From positions 248,001 to 312,000 of the forward strand of contig NZ_CP126539.1 of assembly GCF_030177755.1 (NCBI RefSeq): DNA of 64,000 nucleotides, in the 5' to 3' direction. Below are positions 51,001-60,423 of the stretch, piece by piece. This DNA comes from Devosia sp. RR2S18. GTDB taxonomy: Bacteria > Pseudomonadota > Alphaproteobacteria > Rhizobiales > Devosiaceae. How positions within the stretch are numbered: the stretch's first letter is position 1; each line of letters starts with the position of its first letter. A program made the translations under genes and the position numbers. The notes below the pieces were generated by a model that was given only the letters and a program-made list of their open reading frames with translations, made no database searches and was not told the origin of the DNA.

Positions 51001-53190
51001 TCACATGAAGCTCATCGGGTCGATGTCGACCTGCACCTTGAGATTGCCGGTTGTCTTCTCGCCCATGGCAAGCCAGAACCGGACATAGCCGGAAAGGTCG
51101 AAATCTTTCCCCGATTGGGCGAGGAGACGCACCCGGTAGCGCCCGCGGATCTGCGACACGGGTGCATCAGCTGGCCCGAAGAGGCGCAGCCCGTCGGCTT
51201 GCGGGGCTGAGGCGAGCAGGCGCTTGGCATAGTCCATGGCGGCTGCATGCTCATTGGCGGAAACAATCAGAGCTGCGAGCCGGCCGAAGGGCGGCAGGCC
51301 CCCGGCCTCGCGGGCGGTGAGTTCATGGGCATAGAAGGCCTCCCGGTCACCGGTCACCATCGCCCGCATCACCGGGTGATCGGGGTGATAGGTCTGGAGG
51401 AAGGCCTTGCCCGAGCGGGAGGCACGCCCAGCGCGCCCGGCGACCTGGGTCAGGATCTGGAAGGTCTTTTCGGCGGCACGTGGGTCGCCATGGGCAAGGC
51501 CAAGATCGGCGTCGAGCACACCCACCACCGAGAGCTTTTCGAAGTGGTGCCCCTTGGACACCAATTGGGTGCCGATGATGAGGTCATACTCACCGCGTTC
51601 GACTTCGGTGAAGCGTTCGCGCAGATGGGAATGGCTGCCCATGTCGGACGAGAGGATCACCCGCCGGGCATTGGGGAAGCGCTTGGCAGCCTCCTCGGCC
51701 ACCCGTTCAATGCCGGGCCCTACCGCCACGAGGCTGTCGGTATCGCCGCATTCTCCACAGGACTTCGGGGTTTTTACCTCATGTCCGCAATGGTGGCACA
51801 TGAGGACGCCGCGGAAGCGGTGCTCCACCATCCAGGCAGAACAGTCCGGGCATTTATATTGATGCCCGCAGGATTGGCAGAGCGTCAGCGGGGCATAGCC
51901 GCGCCGATTGAGGAACAGGAGTGCCTGCTCACCGCGGTCGAGCGCACCGAAGATCTCCCGGGCCAGAGTCGGTGCGATCCACTCGCCGCGCTCCGGGCCC
52001 TCGGTCCGCATGTCGAGCGCAGTGATGTTGGGCAATGCCGCCTCGGCGAAGCGGGAGGTGAGCAGCACATGCTCATAGCGGCCGACATTGGCATTGTTGC
52101 GTGTCTCGACCGACGGCGTGGCGGAGGAGAGGATAACCCGGGCATTACAGAGATGGGCGCGGACCACCGCCATGTCCCGGGCGTGATAGGTGATGCCGTC
52201 GGCCTGCTTATAGGCGCCGTCATGCTCTTCATCGAGCACCAGCATCCCCAGTTCGCGGAAGGGCAGGAAGAGCGCCGAACGGGCGCCGACCACGGCGCGC
52301 ACCGTGCCCTCGAGCACGCCGCGCCAGACCTTGGCGCGCTGTGACGGCGTCATGTCGGAGTGCCACTCGGCGGGACGGGCGCCGAACCTGCGGGTAAAGC
52401 GATCGATGAAGGTGTTGGTAAGGGCGATCTCGGGCAGGAGAATCAGTGCTTGCCGTCCCGCCCGCAGCGTATCGGCGACGGCCTCGAAGAACACTTCGGT
52501 TTTACCGCCGCCCGTTACGCCATCGAGCAGGGCTACACCGAACTGGTGCGGGTCGAGGCGGGTGATCTGCTCGAGTGCCAGCTGCTGGGCTTCCGAGAGC
52601 TTGGCGATGGCGGCGTCGGGGTCTGGGGGCAGGACCACGGGTGGCGCCGGCATCTCCAGCCGTTCAATTGCGCCGACTCGTTCGAGGCCTTCCACCACCG
52701 AAGCGGACACCCCTGTGGCGCCGAGCAGTGCCGGCTTGGGCCAGGCCATGCCGTCCATCAGCGCATCCAATACTCGCAGGCGGGCCGGTGTCAGCTTCTC
52801 CGGCTCGTGCCCGGTGCTCCTGAACGCAATCACCGGCTTGGGGGGATCGAGCGCTTCGGTCGAGCGCAGCACCGAGCGGACCACCTGGCCGGGTACCGCC
52901 AAGGTGTAGCGCGCCACCCAGTCCACGAGCTTGAGCAGTTCTTCGGAAAGCGGCGGGACGTCATAGACATGGGCGATATCGCGCAGGCGATTGTGAGCGA
53001 TGGTGTCGCGGGGCGGGCCCCAGACCACGCCATGGGTCAGCCTTGGTCCCAATGGCACCGCAACGATCGAGCCGCGCGCTACCGACACGCCGGGTGGTAC
53101 GCGGTAGCTATAGGGGCCTTCGACGGCGACCCCCACCATGACGGCGACAATGTCGGATGATGCGTGCATTTGTGCCCGTTCTGTTCGCAT
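51001..53190 (-). CDS. priA: Primosomal replication protein N' (PriA helicase)
   Basis: 3'-5' DNA helicase that restarts stalled replication forks. The 729 residues have the N-terminal 3'BD (VEGPYSYRVPPGVSVARGSIV, quoted in part), Walker A GVTGGGKTEVF, DEEH box, and the zinc module of eight cysteines (CQSCGHQYKCPDC, then CHHCGHE and SCGECG). The start is ATG 53190 or ATG 53169, neither with a clear ribosome binding site. Divergent from xerC. Confidence 0.96.
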   Translation of the reverse strand: MRTERAQMHASSDIVAVMVGVAVEGPYSYRVPPGVSVARGSIVAVPLGPRLTHGVVWGPPRDTIAHNRLRDIAHVYDVPPLSEELLKLVDWVARYTLAVPGQVVRSVLRSTEALDPPKPVIAFRSTGHEPEKLTPARLRVLDALMDGMAWPKPALLGATGVSASVVEGLERVGAIERLEMPAPPVVLPPDPDAAIAKLSEAQQLALEQITRLDPHQFGVALLDGVTGGGKTEVFFEAVADTLRAGRQALILLPEIALTNTFIDRFTRRFGARPAEWHSDMTPSQRAKVWRGVLEGTVRAVVGARSALFLPFRELGMLVLDEEHDGAYKQADGITYHARDMAVVRAHLCNARVILSSATPSVETRNNANVGRYEHVLLTSRFAEAALPNITALDMRTEGPERGEWIAPTLAREIFGALDRGEQALLFLNRRGYAPLTLCQSCGHQYKCPDCSAWMVEHRFRGVLMCHHCGHEVKTPKSCGECGDTDSLVAVGPGIERVAEEAAKRFPNARRVILSSDMGSHSHLRERFTEVERGEYDLIIGTQLVSKGHHFEKLSVVGVLDADLGLAHGDPRAAEKTFQILTQVAGRAGRASRSGKAFLQTYHPDHPVMRAMVTGDREAFYAHELTAREAGGLPPFGRLAALIVSANEHAAAMDYAKRLLASAPQADGLRLFGPADAPVSQIRGRYRVRLLAQSGKDFDLSGYVRFWLAMGEKTTGNLKVQVDIDPMSFM

Positions 53191-53269
53191 CGGAACATAG
53201 GGAGCGCAAGTGATTCTGCAAAAGCTGTAGGGCTACGGTTTCGTTACCGAGATGCGCTAGAGTGTGGCC

Positions 53270-54199
53270 ATGGTCGATTCCGCTTTTGCCACCGACGAGT
53301 TCGTTCGCACCCAGATCGCCGCCTGGCAGCGGGAGCTCGCCTCGGTGCGGCGCCTCGCGCTCGCTACGCTCGAGGCCTATGGCCGCGACGTCGATCAGTT
53401 TTTCGGCTTCCTTGCCGGACATACCGGTGGTCCGGTGAGCCTTGCCACGCTCAAGGCTCTGCGCGGCGCCGACGTGCGCTCCTTTATGGCGCAGCGGCGC
53501 AATGAAAGCCTTGGGGCACGCTCGCTGGCGCGGGTGCTCTCGGCGCTCAAGAGTTTCTTCCGGTTTCTCGAACGCGAGGGAGTGGTCGCAACCGAGGCGC
53601 TGAACGTTATTCGCACCCCTAAGCTGCCGAAAGCGCTGCCGAAAGCGCTGACGGTCCTGGAAGCCAAGCGCACGATCTCCACGACCGAGGAGATGGAGGA
53701 GCGGCCCTGGGTCGCGGCGCGGGACATGGCCGTTCTGTCACTCTGCTATGGTGCGGGGCTGCGTATTTCGGAGGCCTTGGCGCTGACCAAGGGAGACCTT
53801 GAAGGCGAGGTGCTGCGGGTGACCGGCAAGGGCGGAAAGGTGCGGCTGGTGCCGCTGATCCAACCGGTGCGGCGGTCCATCGAGCTGTACCTCGAACTCT
53901 GTCCGTTTAACGTCTGGCCCGAAGAACCGTTGTTCCGGGGGGTAAAAGGAGGCGTGCTGTCGCCGCGTTTGATCCAGTATCGAGTTGCGCAATTGCGCGG
54001 GGTGCTGGGACTACCGCCATCCGCAACGCCGCACGCTTTGCGGCATTCCTTTGCCACCCATTTGCTCGGGCGAGGCGGCGATCTGCGGGCCATCCAGGAA
54101 TTGCTGGGGCACGCATCCCTTTCGACGACGCAGATCTATACCGCCGTGGATACCGACCGGCTGCTGGAAAGCTATCGCAAAGCGCATCCCCGCGGATGA
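53270..54199 (+). CDS. xerC: Tyrosine recombinase XerC
   Basis: Chromosome dimer resolution recombinase acting at dif with XerD. The 309 residues carry the N-terminal SAM-like domain and the catalytic residues in GAGLRISEA (Arg), GKGGKVR (Lys), HALRHSFATHL (His, Arg) and LGHASLSTTQIYT (His, Tyr). I use ATG 53270; GTG 53264 is two codons earlier. Position next to priA and the atp operon, and lack of phage genes, support the housekeeping role. Confidence 0.93.
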   Translation: MVDSAFATDEFVRTQIAAWQRELASVRRLALATLEAYGRDVDQFFGFLAGHTGGPVSLATLKALRGADVRSFMAQRRNESLGARSLARVLSALKSFFRFLEREGVVATEALNVIRTPKLPKALPKALTVLEAKRTISTTEEMEERPWVAARDMAVLSLCYGAGLRISEALALTKGDLEGEVLRVTGKGGKVRLVPLIQPVRRSIELYLELCPFNVWPEEPLFRGVKGGVLSPRLIQYRVAQLRGVLGLPPSATPHALRHSFATHLLGRGGDLRAIQELLGHASLSTTQIYTAVDTDRLLESYRKAHPRG

Positions 54200-54353
54200 G
54201 CAGCAGGCCACTCGGTCCCGTAGCACATCCAGCCGAACCGATATCGTGTGGGCGGACTTGCCTGCCGCAGGTTGGGAGGGCAAGCAGGTGCAAGGAACTG
54301 ACATCCCACGCTTTCTTTGCAACGACGACGTAACCGGCGCCCTGGGGACGAAC

Positions 54354-55292
54354 ATGTCCAGCACCATAGTGGCCAAGACCACCCCATTGGACCCGGTCGG
54401 CTACGGCTTTGCCGTCATGGGGGCGGTGCTCTTCTCCACCAAGGGCATCTTCATCAAGCTCGCCTACGGTGCGGGGGTCTCCACCGAGCTGCTGCTCAGC
54501 CTTCGTATGCTGGTTGCCCTGCCGATCTATCTCGTCATTTTAGCGCTGGTTCTGTGGCGCGAAGACAAGTGGCGCGCAGCGCTCACGGCCCGGGTGGTGC
54601 TGGTCAGCATGGCCGTCGGCATCCTGGGCTATTACGTATCGAGCTACCTCGATTTCCTGGGATTGAGCTTCGTCTCGGCACAGTACGAGCGGCTGGTGCT
54701 CTTCACCTATCCGTTTTTTGTCCTCTTGTTCGGCGTCTGGTTCTTCGGTGACCGAATGGTCTGGCGCGTTGTTCCGGCGATGGCGCTTTCCTATGGCGGG
54801 CTCCTCGTCATCTTCGGCTGGAACTTGGCCGTAGCGCCGGAAGGATTGCTGGCGGGTACGCTGCTGGTGCTCGGCTCCGCAGCGACTTTCGCCCTCTACC
54901 AGCACTTGGCTAAGCGACAGATGGTGGTGATCGGCGCGAGCCTTTTTACCTGCATCGGCATGTCGACGGCGGCCCTTTGCGCCATCGGGCAGAATCTAGC
55001 GTTGGCGGGGCCACCGAGCTACTTCAATCTTCCGCCCGAAATTTGGCTTTATGGGCTCGCATTGGGAGTGCTCGGCACAGTGCTGCCCTCGTTCTTCATG
55101 AATGTCGGGATGGCGCGGATCGGCGCGCGGGCGGCGTCGTCGACGGCAGCTTTTGGCCCGGTGGTGACCATCGCTTTGGCGGTGATGATCCTCGGTGAGC
55201 CGTTTACGCCGTTCCACGCTATCGGCACGGCGTTGGTACTGCTCGGCTCACTGTGGTTTGCCAAAGCGGAGCGGGGTGCGCGAGCGGCATAA
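54354..55292 (+). CDS. DMT superfamily transporter (EamA)
   Basis: Ten-helix drug/metabolite transporter of 312 residues with two EamA repeats; first repeat includes TKGIFIKLAYGAGVSTELLL and the second ends in LGEPFTPFHAIGTALVLLGS (quoted in part). ATG 54354 is chosen since helix 1 starts shortly after it; the frame upstream overlaps xerC without homology. Substrate (amino acid, metabolite or nucleotide sugar export) cannot be told. Single gene. Confidence 0.88.
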   Translation: MSSTIVAKTTPLDPVGYGFAVMGAVLFSTKGIFIKLAYGAGVSTELLLSLRMLVALPIYLVILALVLWREDKWRAALTARVVLVSMAVGILGYYVSSYLDFLGLSFVSAQYERLVLFTYPFFVLLFGVWFFGDRMVWRVVPAMALSYGGLLVIFGWNLAVAPEGLLAGTLLVLGSAATFALYQHLAKRQMVVIGASLFTCIGMSTAALCAIGQNLALAGPPSYFNLPPEIWLYGLALGVLGTVLPSFFMNVGMARIGARAASSTAAFGPVVTIALAVMILGEPFTPFHAIGTALVLLGSLWFAKAERGARAA

Positions 55293-55367
55293 ATCCGCGC
55301 TTGTGCGGCTACAAAGCCGAGGTAAGGTGCGGCGCAACTAAGCGGAACATGGGGAGAAACAGCGGAA

Positions 55368-56312
55368 ATGACCACTAAAAACAAACTGTGGGGCTGTGCT
55401 GCCGCGAGCCTGATCCTCGCATCGGGTCTGGTGACGCCCGCCTGGGCCGACAAGATCACGCGCGAGGGCGCGTCCCCGCTAGACCCGGCAGAGATTTCTG
55501 CCCCGGGCAGCGCGTCCGAGATCGATTTCGGCGATGATAGTGGCGAATGGACCAATGACGGGGAGTGCGATGACCCCCGCTTCAGCGGCGAAGGCGCGGC
55601 CGATGAACTGGTCGAGGCGGATCGCATGAAAGACGCGACGGATTGCCGGGCGGCTTTGGAAGCCGGGACCATTACCTTCACCGGGGACGCTGAGGCCACC
55701 ACGCTTGTCGCTCCAGAGATCGATTTTGGCGATGACACCAGCGAGTGGGCCAATGATGGAGAATGCGATGACCCCCGCTTTGCGGGGCCTGGTGCGGCAG
55801 AAGAGCTGGTTGGCGCAGACCTTTTGAAGGACGCCACTGACTGCAGGGCGGCCTATGAAGCGGGAACGGTGACCTATACCGGCGACCAGACGCCGATCGA
55901 TAGTTCGGCGCCCGGGGCATTCGATTATGGCGGCGACACCAGCGCATGGGCCAAGGACGGGGAGTGCGACGACCCCCGGTTTACCGGGTACGGCATGGCC
56001 AAGAAACTCCTCAGCGAAGACAGCTATGCCGACGCAACCGATTGCCGGACGCTGGAGGCTGAGGGCAAGGTTTCTATTCGCACCGTCTATACGCCTGAAT
56101 ATGCCGCAGGCGCGCCCTATGACAGCGATGGGGTCGAATTTGGGGATAACAGCTCAAGCTTTGCCAATGACGATACCTGCGACGACCCACGTTTCGAGGG
56201 TCCCGGTGCTGCGGCACTGCTTTTGGAAGGAGATCGGCTCCGCGACGCCAATGACTGTCGCGTAGCCTATGAGGCCGGGACTGTGATGCTGATCGAATCT
56301 GAGCGAGGGTGA
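55368..56312 (+). CDS. Secreted protein with four Cys-paired tandem repeats
   Basis: I do not recognise a named family. The 314-residue product has a signal peptide (residues 1-27, ASGLVTPAWA) and then four repeats of 66-71 residues, each with an acidic head (FGDD.S.W), the core NDGECDDPRF, a small-residue GxGxA stretch and DATDCR followed by EAGTV. Each repeat holds two cysteines exactly 26 residues apart: C67/C93, C133/C159, C200/C226 and C271/C297. There are no other mature cysteines, so one disulfide per repeat is likely. The acidic DxxxD pattern hints at calcium binding (inference). Single gene after the DMT transporter, followed by palindromes. Confidence 0.85.
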   Translation: MTTKNKLWGCAAASLILASGLVTPAWADKITREGASPLDPAEISAPGSASEIDFGDDSGEWTNDGECDDPRFSGEGAADELVEADRMKDATDCRAALEAGTITFTGDAEATTLVAPEIDFGDDTSEWANDGECDDPRFAGPGAAEELVGADLLKDATDCRAAYEAGTVTYTGDQTPIDSSAPGAFDYGGDTSAWAKDGECDDPRFTGYGMAKKLLSEDSYADATDCRTLEAEGKVSIRTVYTPEYAAGAPYDSDGVEFGDNSSSFANDDTCDDPRFEGPGAAALLLEGDRLRDANDCRVAYEAGTVMLIESERG

Positions 56313-56448
56313 GTGGCAGGGGTATAGTACCCCAACCCGACCTCCCCCTGGTAAAGGGAGGAGTTGGCTCAGCGCCATACTGTGACGCGGTCACAATCCC
56401 GACGCCCCCTTGTAGGGGGAGGCTAGGAGGGGGTAACCCCAAGATCGA
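56313..56448. repeat. Extragenic palindromes between the repeat protein and sdhB
   Basis: Two CCTCCCC-type inverted repeats: 56341-56361 (CCTCCC and GGGAGG) with an outer CCAAC/GTTGG pair, and 56405-56419 (CCCCCT-TGT-AGGGGG). They resemble the palindrome at 20860-20880 and lie downstream of both convergent genes, where they may form 3' hairpins. Confidence 0.6.
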
Positions 56449-57231
56449 CTACGCCGCCTTGCGCTCCACCATCATCTTCTTGATTTCGGCGATGGCCTTG
56501 GCCGGGTTCAATCCCTTGGGGCAGACCTTGGCGCAGTTCATGATGGTGTGGCAGCGGTAGAGCTTAAAGGGGTCTTCGAGATTGTCGAGCCGCTCTGGCG
56601 TGGTCTCGTCGCGCGAGTCGATCAGCCAGCGATAGGCCTGGAGCAGCGCTGCGGGCCCAAGATACTTCTCCCCATTCCACCAATAGCTCGGGCACGAGGT
56701 TGAGCAGCAGGCACAGAGAATGCACTCGTAAAGCCCATCGAGCTTGGCGCGGCTCTCGACCGACTGCGTCCATTCCTTTTCAGGCGTGGGTGAAGTGGTC
56801 TTGAGCCATGGCTCGATGGCGCGGTGCTGAGCGTAGAAGGTGGTGAGGTCGGGCACGAGATCCTTAACCACCGGCATGTGCGGCAGCGGGTAGATCTTGA
56901 TGGCGCCAGAGCTGTCATCCATGCCTTTGGTGCAGGCCAGGGTATTCAGCCCGTTGATGTTCATCGAGCACGAGCCACAAATGCCCTCGCGGCAAGAGCG
57001 GCGCAGTGTCAGCGTGGCATCGACATTGTTTTTGATCCACAGCAGGCCATCGAGGATCATCGGCCCGCAATCGTCGAGATCGACGAAGTAGGTGTCGATA
57101 CGCGGATTGGCATCCTGGTCGGGATCGTAGCGATAGACCTGGTATTCGCGCAGGCGCTTGGCATTGGCAGGCTTGGGCCAAGTCTTGCCCTTGGTGGGCC
57201 GGTCGGCCTTGGCGAGCATCAGTTCGACCAT
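56449..57231 (-). CDS. sdhB: Succinate dehydrogenase iron-sulfur subunit
   Basis: Electron-transfer subunit of complex II. From ATG 57231 (GGAAG eight bases upstream) it has 260 residues with the [2Fe-2S] motif CREGICGSC and the [4Fe-4S]/[3Fe-4S] motifs [16 protein letters not shown] and [17 protein letters not shown]. Last gene of the sdhCDAB operon but separated from sdhA by a small extra gene. Confidence 0.97.
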   Translation of the reverse strand: MVELMLAKADRPTKGKTWPKPANAKRLREYQVYRYDPDQDANPRIDTYFVDLDDCGPMILDGLLWIKNNVDATLTLRRSCREGICGSCSMNINGLNTLACTKGMDDSSGAIKIYPLPHMPVVKDLVPDLTTFYAQHRAIEPWLKTTSPTPEKEWTQSVESRAKLDGLYECILCACCSTSCPSYWWNGEKYLGPAALLQAYRWLIDSRDETTPERLDNLEDPFKLYRCHTIMNCAKVCPKGLNPAKAIAEIKKMMVERKAA

Positions 57232-57274
57232 TGGTCGCTTCCTTCTCAATTGGACCCAAAAGGTCCAAGGATCG

Positions 57275-57577
57275 TCAGTAGTTCGGTTTGCAGACGCGGT
57301 TCGACTGGGCGACGTACGCGTTGTAGCGTGGGTAGTCGGCGGCGGCGGGCGATCCGCCCTTCATCGAGACGATAACCACGTTCATGAAGCGTTCGTCGAT
57401 TAGGGTCATGGCGGCATCGGCCTTGCAGGAACAGAGCGTCTGGTCCTGCGAGATGCCCATGCAGACGGCATAGAACTCTGCCTTCTGCTCGGCAGTAGGC
57501 GAGGCCATTGTCGGGGTGACGGCTAGCGCCGGCACCGTCAAAACGCCGAGCACCGCGGTGAGAGCAAGCTTGCGCAT
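57275..57577 (-). CDS. Small cysteine-rich exported protein inside the sdh operon
   Basis: Unrecognised 100-residue protein. A signal peptide ([20 protein letters not shown], quoted in part; cleavage near TMA-SP) is followed by about 75 residues with four cysteines: C39, C49, C51 and C96, including a CxC pair. The distance pattern and [12 protein letters not shown] resemble small periplasmic proteins annotated as hypothetical in Rhizobiales. Its start codon overlaps the sdhA stop by one base (57577) and it ends 44 bases before sdhB. A role in complex II or heme/Fe-S handling is only suggested by position. Confidence 0.75.
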   Translation of the reverse strand: MRKLALTAVLGVLTVPALAVTPTMASPTAEQKAEFYAVCMGISQDQTLCSCKADAAMTLIDERFMNVVIVSMKGGSPAAADYPRYNAYVAQSNRVCKPNY

Positions 57578-59388
57578 CAGTAAACGCGAGCCTTGGGCGC
57601 GATTTTCTTGAGATCGATCCCGCCTTGGTCCTGCGGCGTCAGCGGCTCGGTGTGTACCGGGCGATAGCCCAGGCGCACGGCACCGGTGTCGGTGTCGATC
57701 CAGCTGAGTGTGTGCTTGCGCCAGTTCTCGTCGTCGCGGCTCGGATAGTCCTCATGGGCGTGGGCGCCGCGGGATTCGTGGCGTGCTTCGGCCGAAACCA
57801 CGGTGACCATGGCGTTGGCCATGAGGTTTTCGAGTTCTAGGGTTTCGACCAGGTCCGAGTTCCAGACCAGAGAGCGATCCGTAACCTGCACGTCATGGAG
57901 ACGTCCATAGATCTCGTTCATGCCATTGACGCCGCTCTTTAGCGAGTCCGACGTGCGGAACACGGCGGCATCCTGCTGCATCGTCCGCTGCATCTGGTCG
58001 CGCAGCTTGGCCGTGGGCTGGGAGCCCTTGGCGTTGCGGAGACGATCAAAGCGGGCCAGGATCTTTTCGTCCTGGGCGCGATTGACCGGCGGCACGGGCG
58101 TTGACTTGTCGAGCACCTTGCCGGCGCGGATGGCCGCGGCGCGGCCAAAGACCACAAGATCGGTGAGGGAGTTGGAGCCCAGGCGATTGGCGCCATGCAC
58201 CGAAGCACAGGCTGCCTCGCCAACGGCCATGAGGCCAGCCACGATGCGGTCGGGGTCAGCCTCGGTTGGATTCAAGACCTCGCCGTGATAGTTCGCGGGA
58301 ATGCCGCCCATGTTGTAATGCACTGTCGGCAGCACGGGAATCGGCTCACGGGTGAGGTCGACGCCCGCGAAGATCTTGGCGCTCTCGGTGATACCCGGCA
58401 GGCGCTCATGCAGCACCTTGGGATCGAGGTGATCCAGATGGAGGAAGATATGGTCCTTCTTGGGACCGACGCCGCGGCCTTCACGAATCTCGAGCGTCAT
58501 GCAGCGGCTCACCACATCGCGGCTCGCCAGGTCCTTGGCGTTGGGGGCATAGCGCTCCATGAAGCGCTCGCCTTCCGAATTGGTGAGATAGCCGCCCTCG
58601 CCACGCGCCCCTTCGGTGATAAGGACGCCGGCACCATAGATGCCAGTGGGGTGGAACTGGACGAACTCCATGTCCTGCAGGGGCAGCCCGGCGCGCGCTA
58701 CCATGCCATTGCCGTCACCGGTACAGGTATGGGCTGACGTTGCTGAGAAATAGGCGCGGCCATAACCGCCAGTCGCCAGCACCACGAGCTTGGCACGGAA
58801 GCGGTGAAGCGTACCGTCGTCGAGCTTCCAGGCGATCACCCCCTGGCAGGCGCCATCGTCGCCCATGATCAAATCGAGCGCGAAATACTCGATGAAGAAC
58901 TGGGCGTCGTTGCGTAGCGACTGACCGTACAGCGTGTGAAGGATAGCGTGGCCGGTACGATCGGCGGCGGCGCAGGTGCGCTGCACCGGTGGGCCTTCGC
59001 CGAATTCGGTCATGTGCCCGCCAAAGGGGCGCTGGTAGATCTTGCCGGTCTCGGTGCGGCTGAAGGGCACGCCGTAATGTTCGAGCTCGTAGATGGCAGC
59101 CGGTGCCTCGCGCGCCAAATATTCCATGGCGTCGTTGTCGCCCAGCCAGTCCGACCCTTTAACGGTGTCGTACATGTGCCACTGCCAGGAATCAGGGCCC
59201 ATGTTCTGGAGCGAAGCGGCAATGCCGCCCTGCGCCGCCACGGTGTGGCTGCGGGTGGGAAACACCTTGGTGATGCAGGCGGTGTTGAAGCCCTGCTCGG
59301 CCATGCCTAGCGTTGCGCGCAGACCCGCGCCGCCGGCGCCCACCACGACCACGTCGAATTCGTGGTCGATGATTTCGTATGAAGGCAT
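57577..59388 (-). CDS. sdhA: Succinate dehydrogenase flavoprotein subunit
   Basis: Oxidises succinate to fumarate; carries covalent FAD. The 603 residues include the Rossmann motif [20 protein letters not shown] (quoted in part), the FAD-linking histidine in [10 protein letters not shown], and the active-site HPTGIYGAG and [10 protein letters not shown]. Starts ATG 59388, five bases after sdhD. Confidence 0.98.
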   Translation of the reverse strand: MPSYEIIDHEFDVVVVGAGGAGLRATLGMAEQGFNTACITKVFPTRSHTVAAQGGIAASLQNMGPDSWQWHMYDTVKGSDWLGDNDAMEYLAREAPAAIYELEHYGVPFSRTETGKIYQRPFGGHMTEFGEGPPVQRTCAAADRTGHAILHTLYGQSLRNDAQFFIEYFALDLIMGDDGACQGVIAWKLDDGTLHRFRAKLVVLATGGYGRAYFSATSAHTCTGDGNGMVARAGLPLQDMEFVQFHPTGIYGAGVLITEGARGEGGYLTNSEGERFMERYAPNAKDLASRDVVSRCMTLEIREGRGVGPKKDHIFLHLDHLDPKVLHERLPGITESAKIFAGVDLTREPIPVLPTVHYNMGGIPANYHGEVLNPTEADPDRIVAGLMAVGEAACASVHGANRLGSNSLTDLVVFGRAAAIRAGKVLDKSTPVPPVNRAQDEKILARFDRLRNAKGSQPTAKLRDQMQRTMQQDAAVFRTSDSLKSGVNGMNEIYGRLHDVQVTDRSLVWNSDLVETLELENLMANAMVTVVSAEARHESRGAHAHEDYPSRDDENWRKHTLSWIDTDTGAVRLGYRPVHTEPLTPQDQGGIDLKKIAPKARVY

Positions 59389-59393
59389 CAGGT

Positions 59394-59789
59394 CTAACCC
59401 CAGAAGACGAGCTTGAGAATGGAGAGGACGCCGACCAGGCCAACAAGGACACAGAAGACGACGTTAGCCGTGTTGGCGAGCCGGTTGGTCCCATGCTCGT
59501 GCACATAGTCCTCGATGATGTCGTGCATGCCGATGCGCATGTGGAAGCAGACGACGGCAAAGAGCACCGCAAATGGTAGGCCCACCAGCGGATTGCCAAT
59601 GGTCTGGACCATGTCGACGCGGTCCTGTCCCGCCAGACGCGTGATGATGAAAACCAAAAAGGCGATGAACAGGATGTTGAAGCCGCCGGAAAGGCGCTGG
59701 AGGCGGAAGCTGCGGGTGGCCGCCTTGCCATTGCCGTAGTGGGTAAGAGGATCGGCGACGACGCTACGCGTAACGGGTTTGTCGGCCAT
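59394..59789 (-). CDS. sdhD: Succinate dehydrogenase membrane anchor SdhD
   Basis: Small three-helix membrane subunit, 131 residues, with the conserved [17 protein letters not shown] and [20 protein letters not shown] (quoted in part) whose His takes part in heme b/quinone binding. ATG 59789 overlaps the last base of the sdhC stop. Confidence 0.93.
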   Translation of the reverse strand: MADKPVTRSVVADPLTHYGNGKAATRSFRLQRLSGGFNILFIAFLVFIITRLAGQDRVDMVQTIGNPLVGLPFAVLFAVVCFHMRIGMHDIIEDYVHEHGTNRLANTANVVFCVLVGLVGVLSILKLVFWG

Positions 59790-60175
59790 TATGCCACCCA
59801 CACAAAGACGGCCCAGACCAGCAGGGTCAGGATTATGGAAGCGATGAGATTGCCCCAGGCGAGTGCCTCGCGCTGGCCGGGTTCGAAGCCGTTGATCGAA
59901 TCCCAGACAAAGTAGCGCAGACCCCCCATCATATGGTGGAGGAGACTCCAGGTGTAGGCAAACAGCACTAGCTGCCCTAGCCAACTGCCATAGAGTGAAT
60001 TGACGGCGTTGAGCGCTTCCTGGCTCCAGCCGGCTGCCACCAGCCAGATGGCCAGAAACAGCATGCCGGCATAATTCGCGACACCGGTGATGCGGTGGAT
60101 AATCGACATCGCCATGGTGATGGTGAAGCGATAGATCTGGAGATGGGGAGAAAGGGGGCGGGAACGAACCGTCAT
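59789..60175 (-). CDS. sdhC: Succinate dehydrogenase cytochrome b556 subunit SdhC
   Basis: Heme-binding membrane subunit, 128 residues and three helices. Conserved RPLSPHLQIYRFTITMAMSI, SIIHRITGVANYAG and the heme-ligand histidine in SLLHHMMGGLRYFVWD. First gene of sdhCDAB, divergent from a Nudix gene; the 248-base space shows no recognised regulator site except the palindrome at 60395-60412. Confidence 0.95.
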   Translation of the reverse strand: MTVRSRPLSPHLQIYRFTITMAMSIIHRITGVANYAGMLFLAIWLVAAGWSQEALNAVNSLYGSWLGQLVLFAYTWSLLHHMMGGLRYFVWDSINGFEPGQREALAWGNLIASIILTLLVWAVFVWVA

Positions 60176-60394
60176 TGCGCCTCGCTGGCGGGCAGGAAGA
60201 GCCCTGCAGTTTGGAATGGTTCGAGACTTCTAGCGCCCAAAGGTTACGAAATCCAAGAGCCAATGCTGCTCCGGACAAGTACTTTTGGCGCATTCCGCAC
60301 TTTGTTCGTATATCGCACAAGGTGTTCGCTGCCCGCCGCTCGTTGCAATGTTAGGCTCGGGATGCTTGTGCCCTTGGCAGCCGCGACTTATCAA

Positions 60395-60412
60395 CACAGG
60401 GATATCTCTGTG
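60395..60412. promoter_or_regulatory. 18-base palindrome ahead of the Nudix gene
   Basis: CACAGGGATATCTCTGTG is an inverted repeat with one wobble pair, 11 bases upstream of the Nudix TTG start and in the sdhC divergent spacer. Its position suggests an operator or a hairpin over the ribosome binding site. Confidence 0.35.
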
Positions 60413-60423
60413 AGAACCTCCGA

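Noticed and set aside
53270..54199. Tyrosine recombinase as a sign of an integrated element
   Set aside because: Sequence and neighbours (priA, atp operon) fit chromosomal XerC; there are no phage or cargo genes and no flanking direct repeats noticed.
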